NCBI GenBank assembly: GCA_050949725.1
Contig: JBMNGH010000001.1
Coordinates: forward strand, 62,001 to 126,000
Reading direction: 5' to 3'
Source of the DNA: JBMNGH01 sp050949725
GTDB taxonomy: Bacteria; Bacillota; Thermosediminibacteria; Thermosediminibacterales; Tepidanaerobacteraceae
DNA: 64,000 nucleotides
A program made the translations under genes and the position numbers. The notes under the pieces are model-generated. The model was given only the letters and a program-made list of their open reading frames with translations. It had not been told where the DNA came from and did not search any database. Shown here one piece after another: positions 23,828-32,859 of this stretch. Position 1 is the first letter of the stretch. Each line of letters starts with the position of its first letter.

Positions 23828-25477
23828 ATGAAATACATTAACGAAAAAATAGAGAGAATCGCACTTGACCTGACGAAAACACCTAGTGTTGTGGGCTCTT
23901 CCGGTGAAATAGAAGTTGCGAATAAAATTTATGAATACCTTAGCAGAATTGACTATTTCAAGAAAAACCCTGAAAATTTATATTTAAGCAATTTAAGACA
24001 AGATGCTATGAATAGAAAAAATGTAATTGCCTTTATTGAGGGCGAAAGAAATTCACCTAGAACAGTATTGCTGCTCGGTCATATTGATACAGCAGGCATC
24101 GAGGATTATGGTGATTTAAAGAAATATGCGACAAAGCCAGAACAGTTGAAGTATATGCTCGCTGAAAAAAATTTTAGCAAAGAAATAATGGAGGAAATAC
24201 AATCGGAAAACTGGCTGTTTGGCAGGGGATTATTTGATATGAAGGCAGGTGTGGCAGCATTAATCGTAATGATGGAGGAATTTTCTAAGAAAACTGAAGA
24301 GCTCGAAGGCAATATTGTATTTATTGCTGTTTCAGATGAAGAAGCAAATTCAGGCGGCATGTTGTCAGCCGTTCAGGAATTAGCTGATATGTCAGAAAAG
24401 AAAGGCTGGGAATTTGTTGCAGCTATAGATACTGACTATATGACAGAACTTTATCCCGGGGATAAAAATAAATATGTATATATTGGAACGGTTGGTAAGC
24501 TGTTGCCGTGCTTTTATATCTACGGGAAGGAGACTCACGTGGGGCAGGCATTTGATGGTCTGGATGCAAACTTATTGGCATCTGAAATTATTAAACAAAT
24601 CAACTTAAGTCTTGACCTGTGCGATGTAGTTGATGGTGAAGTTACACCTCCTTCAGTAAGCCTTTCTCAAAAAGACCTTAAGAAGGAATATTCTGTTCAA
24701 ACAGTCCACGCAGCAAACCTTTATTTTAATTTTGCGACACACATAAGCATGCCCGGGGAGGTATTGGAAAAACTCAAGAAAAAAGCAGAAAAAGCCTTCA
24801 AAAACACCATCGATAGGTTGAATGAGAATTATAAAAATTTTTGCGAAATGAGCAATACGCCGTACACCCAACTGCCCTGGAAGGTAAATGTTCTCAGCTT
24901 TGAAGAGCTGTACAGCAGGGTTAAGGGAGAAATAGGAGAACGCCTGGATCGAATAATTGATGATCTTGCGGAGAAATTATTAAAAGAGGGTGTTGATGAA
25001 CGAGAATTCTCACTTAGAGTTGTGCAAGAGGTTCACAGTCTTTACTCTGATAAGGAGCCTGTCATTATTATGTATTATGCACCTCCTTACTATCCTCATA
25101 TTTATGTTAAAGGAGAGACAGAGAATGAAAAGCAACTATTACTTGCAGTTGATTCTGCAGTACGGGAAACAAAGCGGGTTTACGATTACAATGTTTTAAT
25201 AAAAAAATTTTATCCGAATATTTCAGATTTGAGTTATTGCAGTATAACAAAAGATGAAGAAAGCATTTCAGCACTTATCAATAACATGCCTTCCTGGCCT
25301 AAAAAATATAGACTGCCTATAAAAGCCATACAAAAAGTGAGCATGCCTGTAGTAAATATCGGTCCCTTTGGAAAAGACGCGCACAAACTCACCGAAAGGC
25401 TTAGCAAGGCGTATTCATTCGATGCAATGCCGATGATATTGTATAAAACTATTGTAAATTTGTTGGATCTAAATTAA
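23828..25477 (+). CDS. RocB-like M20-family peptidase/deacylase
   Basis: The 549-residue protein matches the M20 zinc hydrolase fold in its longer RocB form. Probable metal ligands lie in GHIDTAG, GLFDMKAGVAAL, SDEEANSGG and AIDTDYM. RocB is named for its place in the Bacillus arginine-utilisation operon, but its reaction is unproven. The long insertion at about 270-430 has coiled, charged stretches. AAGGAGG precedes the ATG. It lies upstream of the sigma-54 activator; a hairpin at 25589 ends its transcript, so it is a separate unit. Confidence 0.82.
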   Translation: MKYINEKIERIALDLTKTPSVVGSSGEIEVANKIYEYLSRIDYFKKNPENLYLSNLRQDAMNRKNVIAFIEGERNSPRTVLLLGHIDTAGIEDYGDLKKYATKPEQLKYMLAEKNFSKEIMEEIQSENWLFGRGLFDMKAGVAALIVMMEEFSKKTEELEGNIVFIAVSDEEANSGGMLSAVQELADMSEKKGWEFVAAIDTDYMTELYPGDKNKYVYIGTVGKLLPCFYIYGKETHVGQAFDGLDANLLASEIIKQINLSLDLCDVVDGEVTPPSVSLSQKDLKKEYSVQTVHAANLYFNFATHISMPGEVLEKLKKKAEKAFKNTIDRLNENYKNFCEMSNTPYTQLPWKVNVLSFEELYSRVKGEIGERLDRIIDDLAEKLLKEGVDEREFSLRVVQEVHSLYSDKEPVIIMYYAPPYYPHIYVKGETENEKQLLLAVDSAVRETKRVYDYNVLIKKFYPNISDLSYCSITKDEESISALINNMPSWPKKYRLPIKAIQKVSMPVVNIGPFGKDAHKLTERLSKAYSFDAMPMILYKTIVNLLDLN

Positions 25478-25588
25478 CTGTTCAAAAGACAACCAGTCTT
25501 TTCGAAATTAATTTTTTTTACAATATCCCCACAAAACCAGAAAATGAAATTAATTATATATAAATGTGTTAAATCATATGTAATGAAC

Positions 25589-25618
25589 AATCAGCAACGT
25601 ATTGGTTGCTGATTATTT
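25589..25618 (+). terminator. rho-independent terminator behind the RocB-like gene
   Basis: The perfect 10-bp stem AATCAGCAAC/GTTGCTGATT closes a six-base loop and is followed by a T-rich ATTTCTTTC. Confidence 0.7.
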
Positions 25619-25672
25619 CTTTCACAAAGAATTAGGTCAATAGCAGGAAAACGGCGGCCGTACATAGAAAAA

Positions 25673-25738
25673 AGACTTCACCATCCTTGCATGGATGAGT
25701 TTAAAAAACTCAGAAAGATGAGGTCTAAGGTGAGGTCT
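25673..25738 (+). other. predicted three-way-junction RNA upstream of the sigma-54 activator
   Basis: AGACTTCACC (25673-25682) pairs with GGTGAGGTCT (25729-25738), with one wobble. Inside lie two small hairpins, CATCC/GGATG (25682-25697) and GAGTTT/AAACTC (25697-25711). TGAGGTCTA occurs twice (25719-25727 and 25731-25739), so two alternative closing pairings exist. No known riboswitch consensus fits. The rest of the 475-bp gap (25478-25952) holds no gene. Confidence 0.45.
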
Positions 25739-25952
25739 ATTATGAAACTAATTCAACTCATTTTACAGAATTTATAATTTTATAAAAATGGCCATAAATG
25801 ATATAATAGAAAAAACAATTCAATATATAATATTGAGGATACAAAAAAATTTTGCACATGACAATAATTTTTGCACTTAATAGCGCAAATTAAAGAAATT
25901 TACTCCGAGCATTAAACGTCTGACAAGGGCATTTTTTTAGGAGGGGTCGATA

Positions 25953-27395
25953 TTGAACGTTAAAAAGGATATTTTGGAACAGATATTGTCCTCGGATGTA
26001 ATAAAAAATATTTTCAATGCCTTAGATGAGGGCGTTCTAATAGTAAACAAGGATTCCAAGATACTTTTTTATAACAATACATTATCCCGCTTGGAGGGCA
26101 TGGCACAAGATGATGTAATGGGCAAATATCTATCCGATGTGTTCCCGTCTCTTACGCCTGAGGAAAGCACTATTTATCAGGTAATTAAGACAGGAAGACC
26201 GATAAAAGATAAGTTCCAGCAATATTTCGATTATAAGGGAAAACTTATCAAAAATATCAACACTACAATACCAATATTTGATGACAATTCTGTTATAGGT
26301 GCAATAGAAGTATCAAGGGATATGTCTTTGGTAATAAACCTGACGGAAAAGCTGGCGTTCCTTCAAAGAAGTTCAGTTAAAAGAAAAAATTCAAAACAAA
26401 AACGCAATATAGGTTTGAGATATGACTTCAGCAGTATTATAGGCAGTGATAAAAAAATCAAGGAAATAAAAGGTATTTTAAAAAGGGCATCAAAAACATC
26501 CTCTCCAATATTAATTTATGGTGAAACCGGAACAGGTAAGGAACTGTTTGCACAAAGCATACACAGCGAGAGTCCTAGAAAACACATGCCATTCATAGCC
26601 CAAAATTGTGCGGCATTACCTGAAAGCATTCTTGAAAGTATTTTATTTGGCACTACAAAGGGTAGTTTCACAGGGGCTATCGATAAGCCAGGTCTTTTCG
26701 AACAAGCTGACGGAGGCACAATTCTACTGGATGAAATAAACAACATGCATTTGTCCCTCCAAACAAAGCTTCTCAGGGTTCTTCAAGAAAATGTCATAAG
26801 AAGAATAGGCGGAACATATGACATACCGGTTGACGTCAAAATCATTGCTACTACAAATGAAAAACCTGCTGAGTTGCTCAAAGAAGGAAAACTTCGTAAG
26901 GATTTATTTTTCAGGTTAAGTGTCATAAATGTTGAAATACCTCCACTAAGGGAGAGAATCGATGATATAAGAGAACTCTCGGATTATTTCATACAAAAAT
27001 ATAATGAGAAATTTAATAAAAAAATTAGCGGTATTGATCAAGAGGTGGTCCAAATATTTGAGGAATATAGCTGGCCGGGAAATGTCCGGGAGTTGGAAAA
27101 TGTAATTGAGGCTCTCATGAATTATATTGATGAAGGCAAGATAACAAAAGAATGTTTAAGGTTTTTAAGTTTTGGATCGTTCAGGGCCTATGTTCAGAAA
27201 GGTAGGTTTTTAACTGCCCAAACGGATTTAAAAGACTGTGTTGACAAGTATGAACGAAACCTGATTGTTGATGTTTTAAAAAGCACTCAGGGAAACGTTA
27301 CCAGAGCAGCCAAAAAACTTAAAATCAAACGCCAGTTGCTCCAGTATTACATGAAGAAGTATAATATTTCAAGAAAGGATATTGTATATATGTAG
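25953..27395 (+). CDS. PAS-domain sigma-54-dependent transcriptional activator (RocR-like)
   Basis: The 480-residue regulator has three parts. A PAS domain (about 20-125, with DEGVLIVNKDSKILFYNN) probably senses a small ligand. The AAA+ domain (about 155-395) has Walker A GETGTGKE, the sigma-54 contact loop GSFTGA (a variant of GAFTGA), Walker B GGTILLDEIN and EYSWPGNVRELENV. A Fis-type helix-turn-helix lies at about 437-475 (NVTRAAKKLKIKRQLLQYYM). No receiver domain is present, so it is not a two-component regulator. A TTG start follows AGGAGGGG. A matching -24/-12 promoter lies 175 bp downstream, so it almost certainly controls the catabolic genes that follow. Confidence 0.93.
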   Translation: MNVKKDILEQILSSDVIKNIFNALDEGVLIVNKDSKILFYNNTLSRLEGMAQDDVMGKYLSDVFPSLTPEESTIYQVIKTGRPIKDKFQQYFDYKGKLIKNINTTIPIFDDNSVIGAIEVSRDMSLVINLTEKLAFLQRSSVKRKNSKQKRNIGLRYDFSSIIGSDKKIKEIKGILKRASKTSSPILIYGETGTGKELFAQSIHSESPRKHMPFIAQNCAALPESILESILFGTTKGSFTGAIDKPGLFEQADGGTILLDEINNMHLSLQTKLLRVLQENVIRRIGGTYDIPVDVKIIATTNEKPAELLKEGKLRKDLFFRLSVINVEIPPLRERIDDIRELSDYFIQKYNEKFNKKISGIDQEVVQIFEEYSWPGNVRELENVIEALMNYIDEGKITKECLRFLSFGSFRAYVQKGRFLTAQTDLKDCVDKYERNLIVDVLKSTQGNVTRAAKKLKIKRQLLQYYMKKYNISRKDIVYM

Positions 27396-27483
27396 GGCAT
27401 AAAAGACGTAAAAGACGTATATACAGAAAGTTCAAAAAATTGTTAAAATCAGGCAAAATCTATTTATTGCTACAAAAACAAAT

Positions 27484-27503
27484 GATGCAAAAGTAATTGG
27501 CAT
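27484..27503 (+). promoter_or_regulatory. candidate upstream activator site
   Basis: The near-perfect dyad ATGC-A-AA...TT-G-GCAT (27484-27503) lies about 70 bp upstream of the -24 box. A second GCAA-N10-TTGC dyad lies a little further up, near 27453-27470. Positions suit an enhancer for the PAS activator, but the binding sequence is unknown. Confidence 0.4.
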
Positions 27504-27569
27504 TAAATGAGTATACCTTAAAATAGACACAAAGCTTAAGTTTTGTAAATTGCCAAACAGTTAATAGAT

Positions 27570-27586
27570 TTGGCATAATACTTGCA
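27570..27586 (+). promoter_or_regulatory. sigma-54 (-24/-12) promoter
   Basis: TTGGCA-N6-TTGCA reads as GG (27572-27573) and GC (27584-27585) separated by ten bases, the diagnostic sigma-54 spacing. It lies 42 bp before the YjiH-type gene and just behind the sigma-54 activator gene. Confidence 0.88.
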
Positions 27587-27627
27587 ATAAAATTAAATAA
27601 AATAAATTAAAGGAGGCGAATTGCTTT

Positions 27628-28993
27628 ATGAAACCAAGTGTAGGCGAGGAAACCCAAAATGTCAAGACACAGGACCTTCTAAAATTTTTAATACCTTCGA
27701 TATTTGGTGTGTACATGTTCCTTGTTCCCGTCCCTCATGGTGATACTTTTACTATCACAATTGGAATAGTTTTCGACTATTTAAACCAAAAATTTATAAA
27801 CATATTGCCATATGTTATAGCATGTATCACCGTTTTTGCTGCAATCATGTCAACATGGGCTTATTTTGCCAAACCAAAATCAATTATGGAAAACGACAGA
27901 TTAAAAAAGACATTTCACGTTACGCCATTGTATCTAGTAAGTCGGATTTTGGGTGCATTTTTCACAATTCTCGTTGCATTTAATATTGGGCCTGAATTTA
28001 TAACGTCTGGAAATACCGGCGGTACAATGATAGGGCTGGCTAATACACTGATATGCATCTTTATAACTATAAGTTATTTGATGACTTTTTTGACTGATTT
28101 TGGTGTTATGGAGTTTACGGGTATTTTGATCAAGAATATAGTCAGGCCACTGTTTACAGTACCCGGCCGTTCCGCTGTTGACCTTGCTACTTCATGGCTC
28201 GGCGCTTCGAATGCCGCATGTATACTTACTAAAAGACAATACGACACGGGATTTTACTCAAAACGAGAAGCTGCAGTAATAATGACTAACTTTTCCATTG
28301 TATCTGTTCCCTTTTGTCTGATTGTAGCAACCATAATAGGAGGTTTAGATAAGTTATTTACTCAATTTTATTTATCTATTTTTGTAGTTGGAATGATCAT
28401 AGCCGCTATCACACCTAGGATACCCCCTTTGAGCAGAATACCGAACACATATAACCCCACAACAGGTAAACTCGTAGATGAAACTGTTCCAGAAGGTTAT
28501 TCAAAACTCAACTGGGGCATTGAGACTTGCTGTGAACAGAGCCCGTAAAAATGAGTTGAATCAATTCTTTTCAACAGGAACCGATATGCTCTTCAATTTA
28601 TCATTTGGATTAATACCGGTTGTTATGGCATGGGGAACAATTGCACTCATAATAGTAGAATACACACCCTTTTTCAGGTGGATTTCATATCCCATGGGGT
28701 TATACTTACAATTGCTCGGGCTTGAAGAAGCAGCTCAAGCGGCGCCTGCGACACTTGTTGGTTTTGTAGATATGTTTATACCACCTGTAATGTTAGCTGG
28801 CATAGAATCAATGAAAACAAAATTTGTTGTCGGGGCGGCTTCATTGCTGCAAATCATTTACTTGACCGAAACTGGTGCTATAATACTTCAATCTGATATT
28901 TCGGTAAGCTTCAAGGATCTGTTCATTATGTTTCTGGAAAGAACTTTAATAGCATTAGCACTTTTAGCTATAATTGCAAGTATAATCTTTTGA
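27628..28993 (+). pseudogene. YjiH-family nucleoside-recognition (Gate) membrane protein, frameshifted
   Basis: Two overlapping frames together encode one polytopic membrane protein of about 455 residues. The first (27628-28551) runs through SWLGASNAACILTKRQYDTGFYS to EGYSKLNW, then ends at a TAA. The second frame continues at ALRLAVNRARKNELNQ and runs through Gate-domain helices to 28993. Removing one G from the GGGG at 28514-28517 restores a single frame reading SKLNWALRLAVNRA. This could be a real inactivating mutation, phase variation or a sequencing error. YjiH-type proteins are putative transporters of unknown substrate. The gene is the first behind the sigma-54 promoter, so it was probably the uptake system of the pathway. 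Confidence 0.85.
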
Positions 28994-29140
28994 AGAGCTA
29001 ACGATCTATTTAATTAACTATTCGGATTATTTGCAATACACCAAGAACAGCTTTTATTTATTACAGACTAGTGTTGGTTTTATTTATAATTTTTAATAAT
29101 TTTTAGGAAGTATTTAGATTTAACAAGCGGAGGTTTTAAC

Positions 29141-30460
29141 ATGAGTGGCGAAATCAGAAGACTAACTAATGAGTTTCTAGCACCATCCTTGTCTCAGGAT
29201 GAACCAAATATCCCTGTTGAAAGGGCATCAGGTGAATACTTTTACGGAACAGACGGAAAAAAATACCTGGATTTCGTTTCGGGAATGGCATCGTGCAACA
29301 TAGGCCATTGTCATCCAAAAGTTGTCAAAGCGGCACAAAAACAACTGGAACTGTTGATACACGGTCCTGCAGGTGTCGTGATGTATGAACCCTTGTTAGA
29401 ACTGTCTAGTGAACTTTCGAAAATAACACCCGGGAATATCAACATGTTCTTTTATCTTAATGCAGGTTCAGAGGCAGTAGATGGTGCGATAAAAATGGCT
29501 AAATATATAACAAACCGCCCTGCTGTTATTAGTTTCATAGGAGGTTTCCACGGTCGGACGTTTGGTGCTACGACTTTTACAACCTCAAAAGCTAAATACA
29601 GATATCACTATGAGCCGTTGCTCCCGTCTGTATATTATGCACCTTTTGCTTATTGCTATAGATGTCCTTTAGATAAAAAGGCTGATACTTGTAATACTGA
29701 GTGTATAAAATTCATAGATACAATATTTGACCATCTTGCAAATCCTGATGAGGTTGCGGCATTTTTACTTGAGCCTATACAAGGCGAAGGTGGTTATATT
29801 GTTCCCCCTCAAAAGTGGTTGAAGGCATTGAGAGAGATTTGTGACAGATATGGGATTATGCTCGTATTTGATGAGGTGCAGTCAGGTTTTGGGCGGACGG
29901 GCGATTGGTTTGCGGCACAGACATTTGATGTAGTGCCTGATATAATTGCAATCGCTAAAAGCATTGCATCTGGGCTGCCGTTGAGTGCAATCGGAGCAAA
30001 TTCGGATCTTATGAAAAAATGGGCACCACCAGGTCATGGCACTACTTTTGGAGGTAATCCTGTATCATGTGCTGCAGCGTTGGCGACACTAGAGGTATTT
30101 AGAGAAGAAAATGTCCTGAGAAAAACCAAGCAAAATGGCGAAAAAATAATGCAGCGCTTGAACAGCTTAAAAAACAGGACCGATGTTATAGGTGATATCA
30201 GAGGAAAGGGCATGATGATAGGAATTGAATTTATTAAGCCAAACACAGATCGTGAGCCAAATCCAGAGATAGTCACAATGATAGTAGATACGTGTTTACA
30301 GAACGGTTTGATTTTATATAAATGTGGGTTACACAGTCATGTTATACGATTCATTCCGCCATTAACGGTAAGTGAAGACGCTCTGGAAAAAGGTCTAACC
30401 ATTTTCGAAGAAGCTGTATTAATGCACAGTGCTAATTTGAAAAATAACATGAACCAGTGA
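29141..30460 (+). CDS. class III (omega-type) aminotransferase
   Basis: This PLP enzyme of 439 residues moves an amino group, usually from a terminal (omega) amine such as GABA, ornithine or beta-alanine. It has YFYGTDGKKYLDFVSGMASCNIGH at the substrate end, the cofactor-binding NAGSEAVDGAIKMA, FDEVQSGFGRTG and the Schiff-base lysine in IAKSIASGLPLSA. A Cys-rich insertion (YCYRCPLDKKADTCNTEC, about residues 172-189) is as seen in the GABA/dialkylglycine aminotransferase group. GGAGG precedes the ATG. It probably belongs to the sigma-54 operon, 147 bp after the YjiH-type gene. Confidence 0.85.
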   Translation: MSGEIRRLTNEFLAPSLSQDEPNIPVERASGEYFYGTDGKKYLDFVSGMASCNIGHCHPKVVKAAQKQLELLIHGPAGVVMYEPLLELSSELSKITPGNINMFFYLNAGSEAVDGAIKMAKYITNRPAVISFIGGFHGRTFGATTFTTSKAKYRYHYEPLLPSVYYAPFAYCYRCPLDKKADTCNTECIKFIDTIFDHLANPDEVAAFLLEPIQGEGGYIVPPQKWLKALREICDRYGIMLVFDEVQSGFGRTGDWFAAQTFDVVPDIIAIAKSIASGLPLSAIGANSDLMKKWAPPGHGTTFGGNPVSCAAALATLEVFREENVLRKTKQNGEKIMQRLNSLKNRTDVIGDIRGKGMMIGIEFIKPNTDREPNPEIVTMIVDTCLQNGLILYKCGLHSHVIRFIPPLTVSEDALEKGLTIFEEAVLMHSANLKNNMNQ

Positions 30461-30532
30461 GTGCTTAAGGTTTAGAGTCTTTGAGTATATGGGGAAAGTT
30501 GGATTGTTTACGAATTAGATCAAACTAAGACT

Positions 30533-30603
30533 GATTGGGCCATATCCCTTTCCAACAAGGCAAAACCGTGAGAACAGTCGAGGTATAGGGAAATGGCTCA
30601 ATC
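30533..30603 (+). other. long imperfect stem-loop between aminotransferase and 2Fe-2S gene
   Basis: GATTGGGCCATATCCCT pairs with AGGGAAATGGCTCAATC (17 positions, one wobble, one A-A mismatch), enclosing a 38-base loop. No T-run follows. It may act as a processing or stability element inside the operon or as a remnant of a small mobile repeat. Confidence 0.5.
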
Positions 30604-30665
30604 TAATAGAGAAAAGTTGTAGCAGGCTTATCATGGTACTTACTTTTGTGTATGGAGGGACAATT

Positions 30666-30968
30666 ATGCGCATATTACAGCACCCGATACTTGGCAATAT
30701 TAAACCTCGAAACAAGGTAAATATTATAGTCGACGGAAGGCCTATTGAAGCCCTCGAGGGTGAACCTATTGCAGCCGCTTTGTTAGCTGCCGGGATTTAT
30801 ACATTCCGGTATACGAGTAAGCTAAAAGAACCCCGGGGTATTTTTTGTTCAATAGGCCGCTGCACTGACTGCGCGATGACTGTTAACGGGGTCCCTAATG
30901 TAAGGACTTGTGTTACAAATGTTGAAGAAGGCATGGTTATCGAAACACAGGAAGGATTGGGAAAGTGA
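30666..30968 (+). CDS. [2Fe-2S] small subunit of a flavin amino-acid dehydrogenase (HcnA/gamma-like)
   Basis: The 100-residue protein has a plant-type ferredoxin fold. Its cluster ligands are in CSIGRCTDCAMTVNG followed by a Cys about 12 residues on (VRTC). It matches the small gamma subunit of hydrogen-cyanide-synthase-like and hydroxyproline/proline dehydrogenase complexes. The ATG at 30666 follows GGAGGGAC. The FAD subunit starts 11 bp after its stop. It begins a five-gene set that together would make one dehydrogenase complex. Confidence 0.86.
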   Translation: MRILQHPILGNIKPRNKVNIIVDGRPIEALEGEPIAAALLAAGIYTFRYTSKLKEPRGIFCSIGRCTDCAMTVNGVPNVRTCVTNVEEGMVIETQEGLGK

Positions 30969-30979
30969 GATGGTGTTAA

Positions 30980-32110
30980 ATGACGTGTCGTACGCAGGTT
31001 GCAATAGTTGGGGCAGGACCGGCTGGTCTTTCGGCAGCTCTTGAAATAGCAAGAGCCGGGGGTGTTGTAGCCGTTTTTGACGAAAATATGAGACCGGGCG
31101 GCCAGCTCTTTAAACAAATTCACAAGTTTTTCGGATCTAAACGCCATGGAGCTGGCACTAGGGGATTTCGTCTGGGAGAACGGTTACTGGCTGATTGTAT
31201 TGAAAATGGTGTGGACATTCATCTCGATGCCACAGTTTATGGAGTGTTTCCTGAATTAACTTTAGGTGTTATGGAGAAAGATAAATGCTATGCTGTTAAA
31301 TGTGAAAAGATCTTAGTAGCAGCTGGAGCGACTGAAAACCCGCTGGCATTTCCTGGATGGACACTCCCTGGTGTAATGGGTGCTGGAGCTGCTCAGACGA
31401 TGATAAACATAAACAGGGTCTTGCCAGGCAAGAGATTTTTAATGATTGGATCGGGCAATGTGGGCCTTGTAGTATCCTACCAGATTTTACAGGCCGGTGG
31501 AAGGGTTTTAGGTGTTGTAGAAGCCACTCCTCAAATAGGTGGGTATTTGGTACATGCTTGCAAACTGAGACGCAGAGGTGTTCCCTTTTATACCTCTCAT
31601 ACGGTTAAACAAGTAAGCGGTAATGATAAAGTTGAACATGCGGTTATAGTTGAGATCGATCAAGACTTTAATACTGTTTCCGGAAGTGAAAAAATATTAG
31701 ACGTTGATGTTGTATGCCTAGCGGTTGGCTTGACTCCTGCAGGAGAATTTTTGAGGATGAGTGGATGTAAATTTGCTTTCATGCCATCACTTGGGGGTTT
31801 TGTTCCTCTTCATGATAATAATATGGAAACGACAGTGCGCGGGATTTATGTGGCGGGGGATGTAGCTGGGATAGAAGAGGCCAGCACAGCAATGGAAGAA
31901 GGCCGCTTGGCCGGTATTTGTATTTCACATTCATTAGGTCTTATAGATTCAAAAAAATTTAGAGACCTTAAAGCTGAAGTTGAAAATAGAATAAATGAGT
32001 TGAGGACGGGTGTTTTTGGTCAACCCCGCAGCTGTTCAAAACGTGAAATTATCGGGAGGTGCCAAAATGGCGAGTTTTCTTTTGAAAACAGAGGGCATTC
32101 CGTCAGTTGA
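30980..32110 (+). CDS. FAD/NAD(P)-binding alpha subunit of the dehydrogenase (HcnB-like)
   Basis: The 376-residue protein has two dinucleotide folds: VAIVGAGPAGLSAALEIARAG (about 7-27) and MIGSGNVGLVVSYQILQAGG near residue 155. The FAD-closing motif is GIYVAGDVAGIEEASTAMEEG near residue 291. It corresponds to the N-terminal two thirds of the HcnB/D-hydroxyproline dehydrogenase alpha subunit. The C-terminal BFD domain usually attached is encoded separately two genes on. The last 44 bp overlap the next gene. Confidence 0.84.
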   Translation: MTCRTQVAIVGAGPAGLSAALEIARAGGVVAVFDENMRPGGQLFKQIHKFFGSKRHGAGTRGFRLGERLLADCIENGVDIHLDATVYGVFPELTLGVMEKDKCYAVKCEKILVAAGATENPLAFPGWTLPGVMGAGAAQTMININRVLPGKRFLMIGSGNVGLVVSYQILQAGGRVLGVVEATPQIGGYLVHACKLRRRGVPFYTSHTVKQVSGNDKVEHAVIVEIDQDFNTVSGSEKILDVDVVCLAVGLTPAGEFLRMSGCKFAFMPSLGGFVPLHDNNMETTVRGIYVAGDVAGIEEASTAMEEGRLAGICISHSLGLIDSKKFRDLKAEVENRINELRTGVFGQPRSCSKREIIGRCQNGEFSFENRGHSVS

Positions 32111-32582
32111 AGATATGACTAAAGCTCCAGGTATTCCTTCAAAAGATAGAATAGCTTGCGGGCCAGTTGCAGTAATCGAGTGCTTCCAAGAAATCCCCTG
32201 TAATCCGTGCCAAACGTGCTGCCAGAGGAATGCAATCGTAATACATGGTTCTATTAATGGTCTACCTGAACTTATTGAAGAAAAGTGCAATGGATGTGGA
32301 ACTTGTGTAGCGCATTGCCCTGGGTTAGCCATATTTGTCATTGATGCAACATTTTCACAAGATGAGGGGCTTGTTACGCTCCCATATGAATTTTTACCTC
32401 TGCCAAAACCAGGTCATATAGTTGAAATTGCAGACAGGGAGGGAAGAATTATAGGGGAAGGCCGGACCATAAATGTCATAAAATCTGAAAAGCACGACAA
32501 TACTGCGGTTGTTAAAATAGCAGTTCCCAAAAACCTTGTGATGGAAGCCCGCGATTTTTATGTAAGGCAAGGAGATGTATGA
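32067..32582 (+). CDS. 4Fe-4S ferredoxin-like subunit of the dehydrogenase
   Basis: The 171-residue protein has a Cys-rich N-terminal half: ECFQEIPCNPCQTCCQRNAI and then a canonical CNGCGTCVAHCPG cluster motif. The C-terminal half is beta-rich and lacks motifs I recognise. Position between the FAD subunit and the BFD protein suggests it relays electrons from the dehydrogenase to ferredoxin or the membrane. The ATG at 32067 follows GGGAGGTG and lies inside the end of the FAD gene; the frame is open further up without a ribosome binding site. Archaeal proline dehydrogenase complexes contain comparable extra iron-sulfur subunits. Confidence 0.78.
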   Translation: MASFLLKTEGIPSVEDMTKAPGIPSKDRIACGPVAVIECFQEIPCNPCQTCCQRNAIVIHGSINGLPELIEEKCNGCGTCVAHCPGLAIFVIDATFSQDEGLVTLPYEFLPLPKPGHIVEIADREGRIIGEGRTINVIKSEKHDNTAVVKIAVPKNLVMEARDFYVRQGDV

Positions 32583-32583
32583 A

Positions 32584-32859
32584 ATGAAAGAAGATATTCT
32601 TATATGTAGATGTGAGGAGGTAACAAAAAGGGAAATTGAAGAGGCAATAAAAGAGGGCGCCACCTCGATTGATGGAGTCAAGCGTATTACACGGGCGGGG
32701 AAGGGCCTTTGTCAAGGCCGTACCTGCAGGCATCTGGTACAGAGGATCATAGCTGAGAAATTGAACAGGTCCTTGGAAGAAATCCCCTATGCAAGTATAA
32801 GGCCACCTGTAAGGGTCATAAAGATCTCGCAGCTTGCGGGGGGTGATACACAGAAATGA
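32584..32859 (+). CDS. BFD-like [2Fe-2S]-binding protein
   Basis: The 91-residue protein is a stand-alone BFD-like domain. Its four cysteines lie in CRCEEVTKREIEEAI and GLCQGRTC. This domain usually forms the C-terminus of HcnB-type alpha subunits and of GlpA-like proteins; here it is a separate gene. I chose the ATG at 32584, nine bases after AAGGAG; an ATG at 32575 lies within that site. Its stop overlaps the next start by four bases (ATGA). Confidence 0.85.
   Translation: MKEDILICRCEEVTKREIEEAIKEGATSIDGVKRITRAGKGLCQGRTCRHLVQRIIAEKLNRSLEEIPYASIRPPVRVIKISQLAGGDTQK

Noticed and set aside
28478..28993. Second YjiH frame as a separate gene
   Set aside because: It lacks its own start context and continues the same protein family; one frameshift explains both frames.
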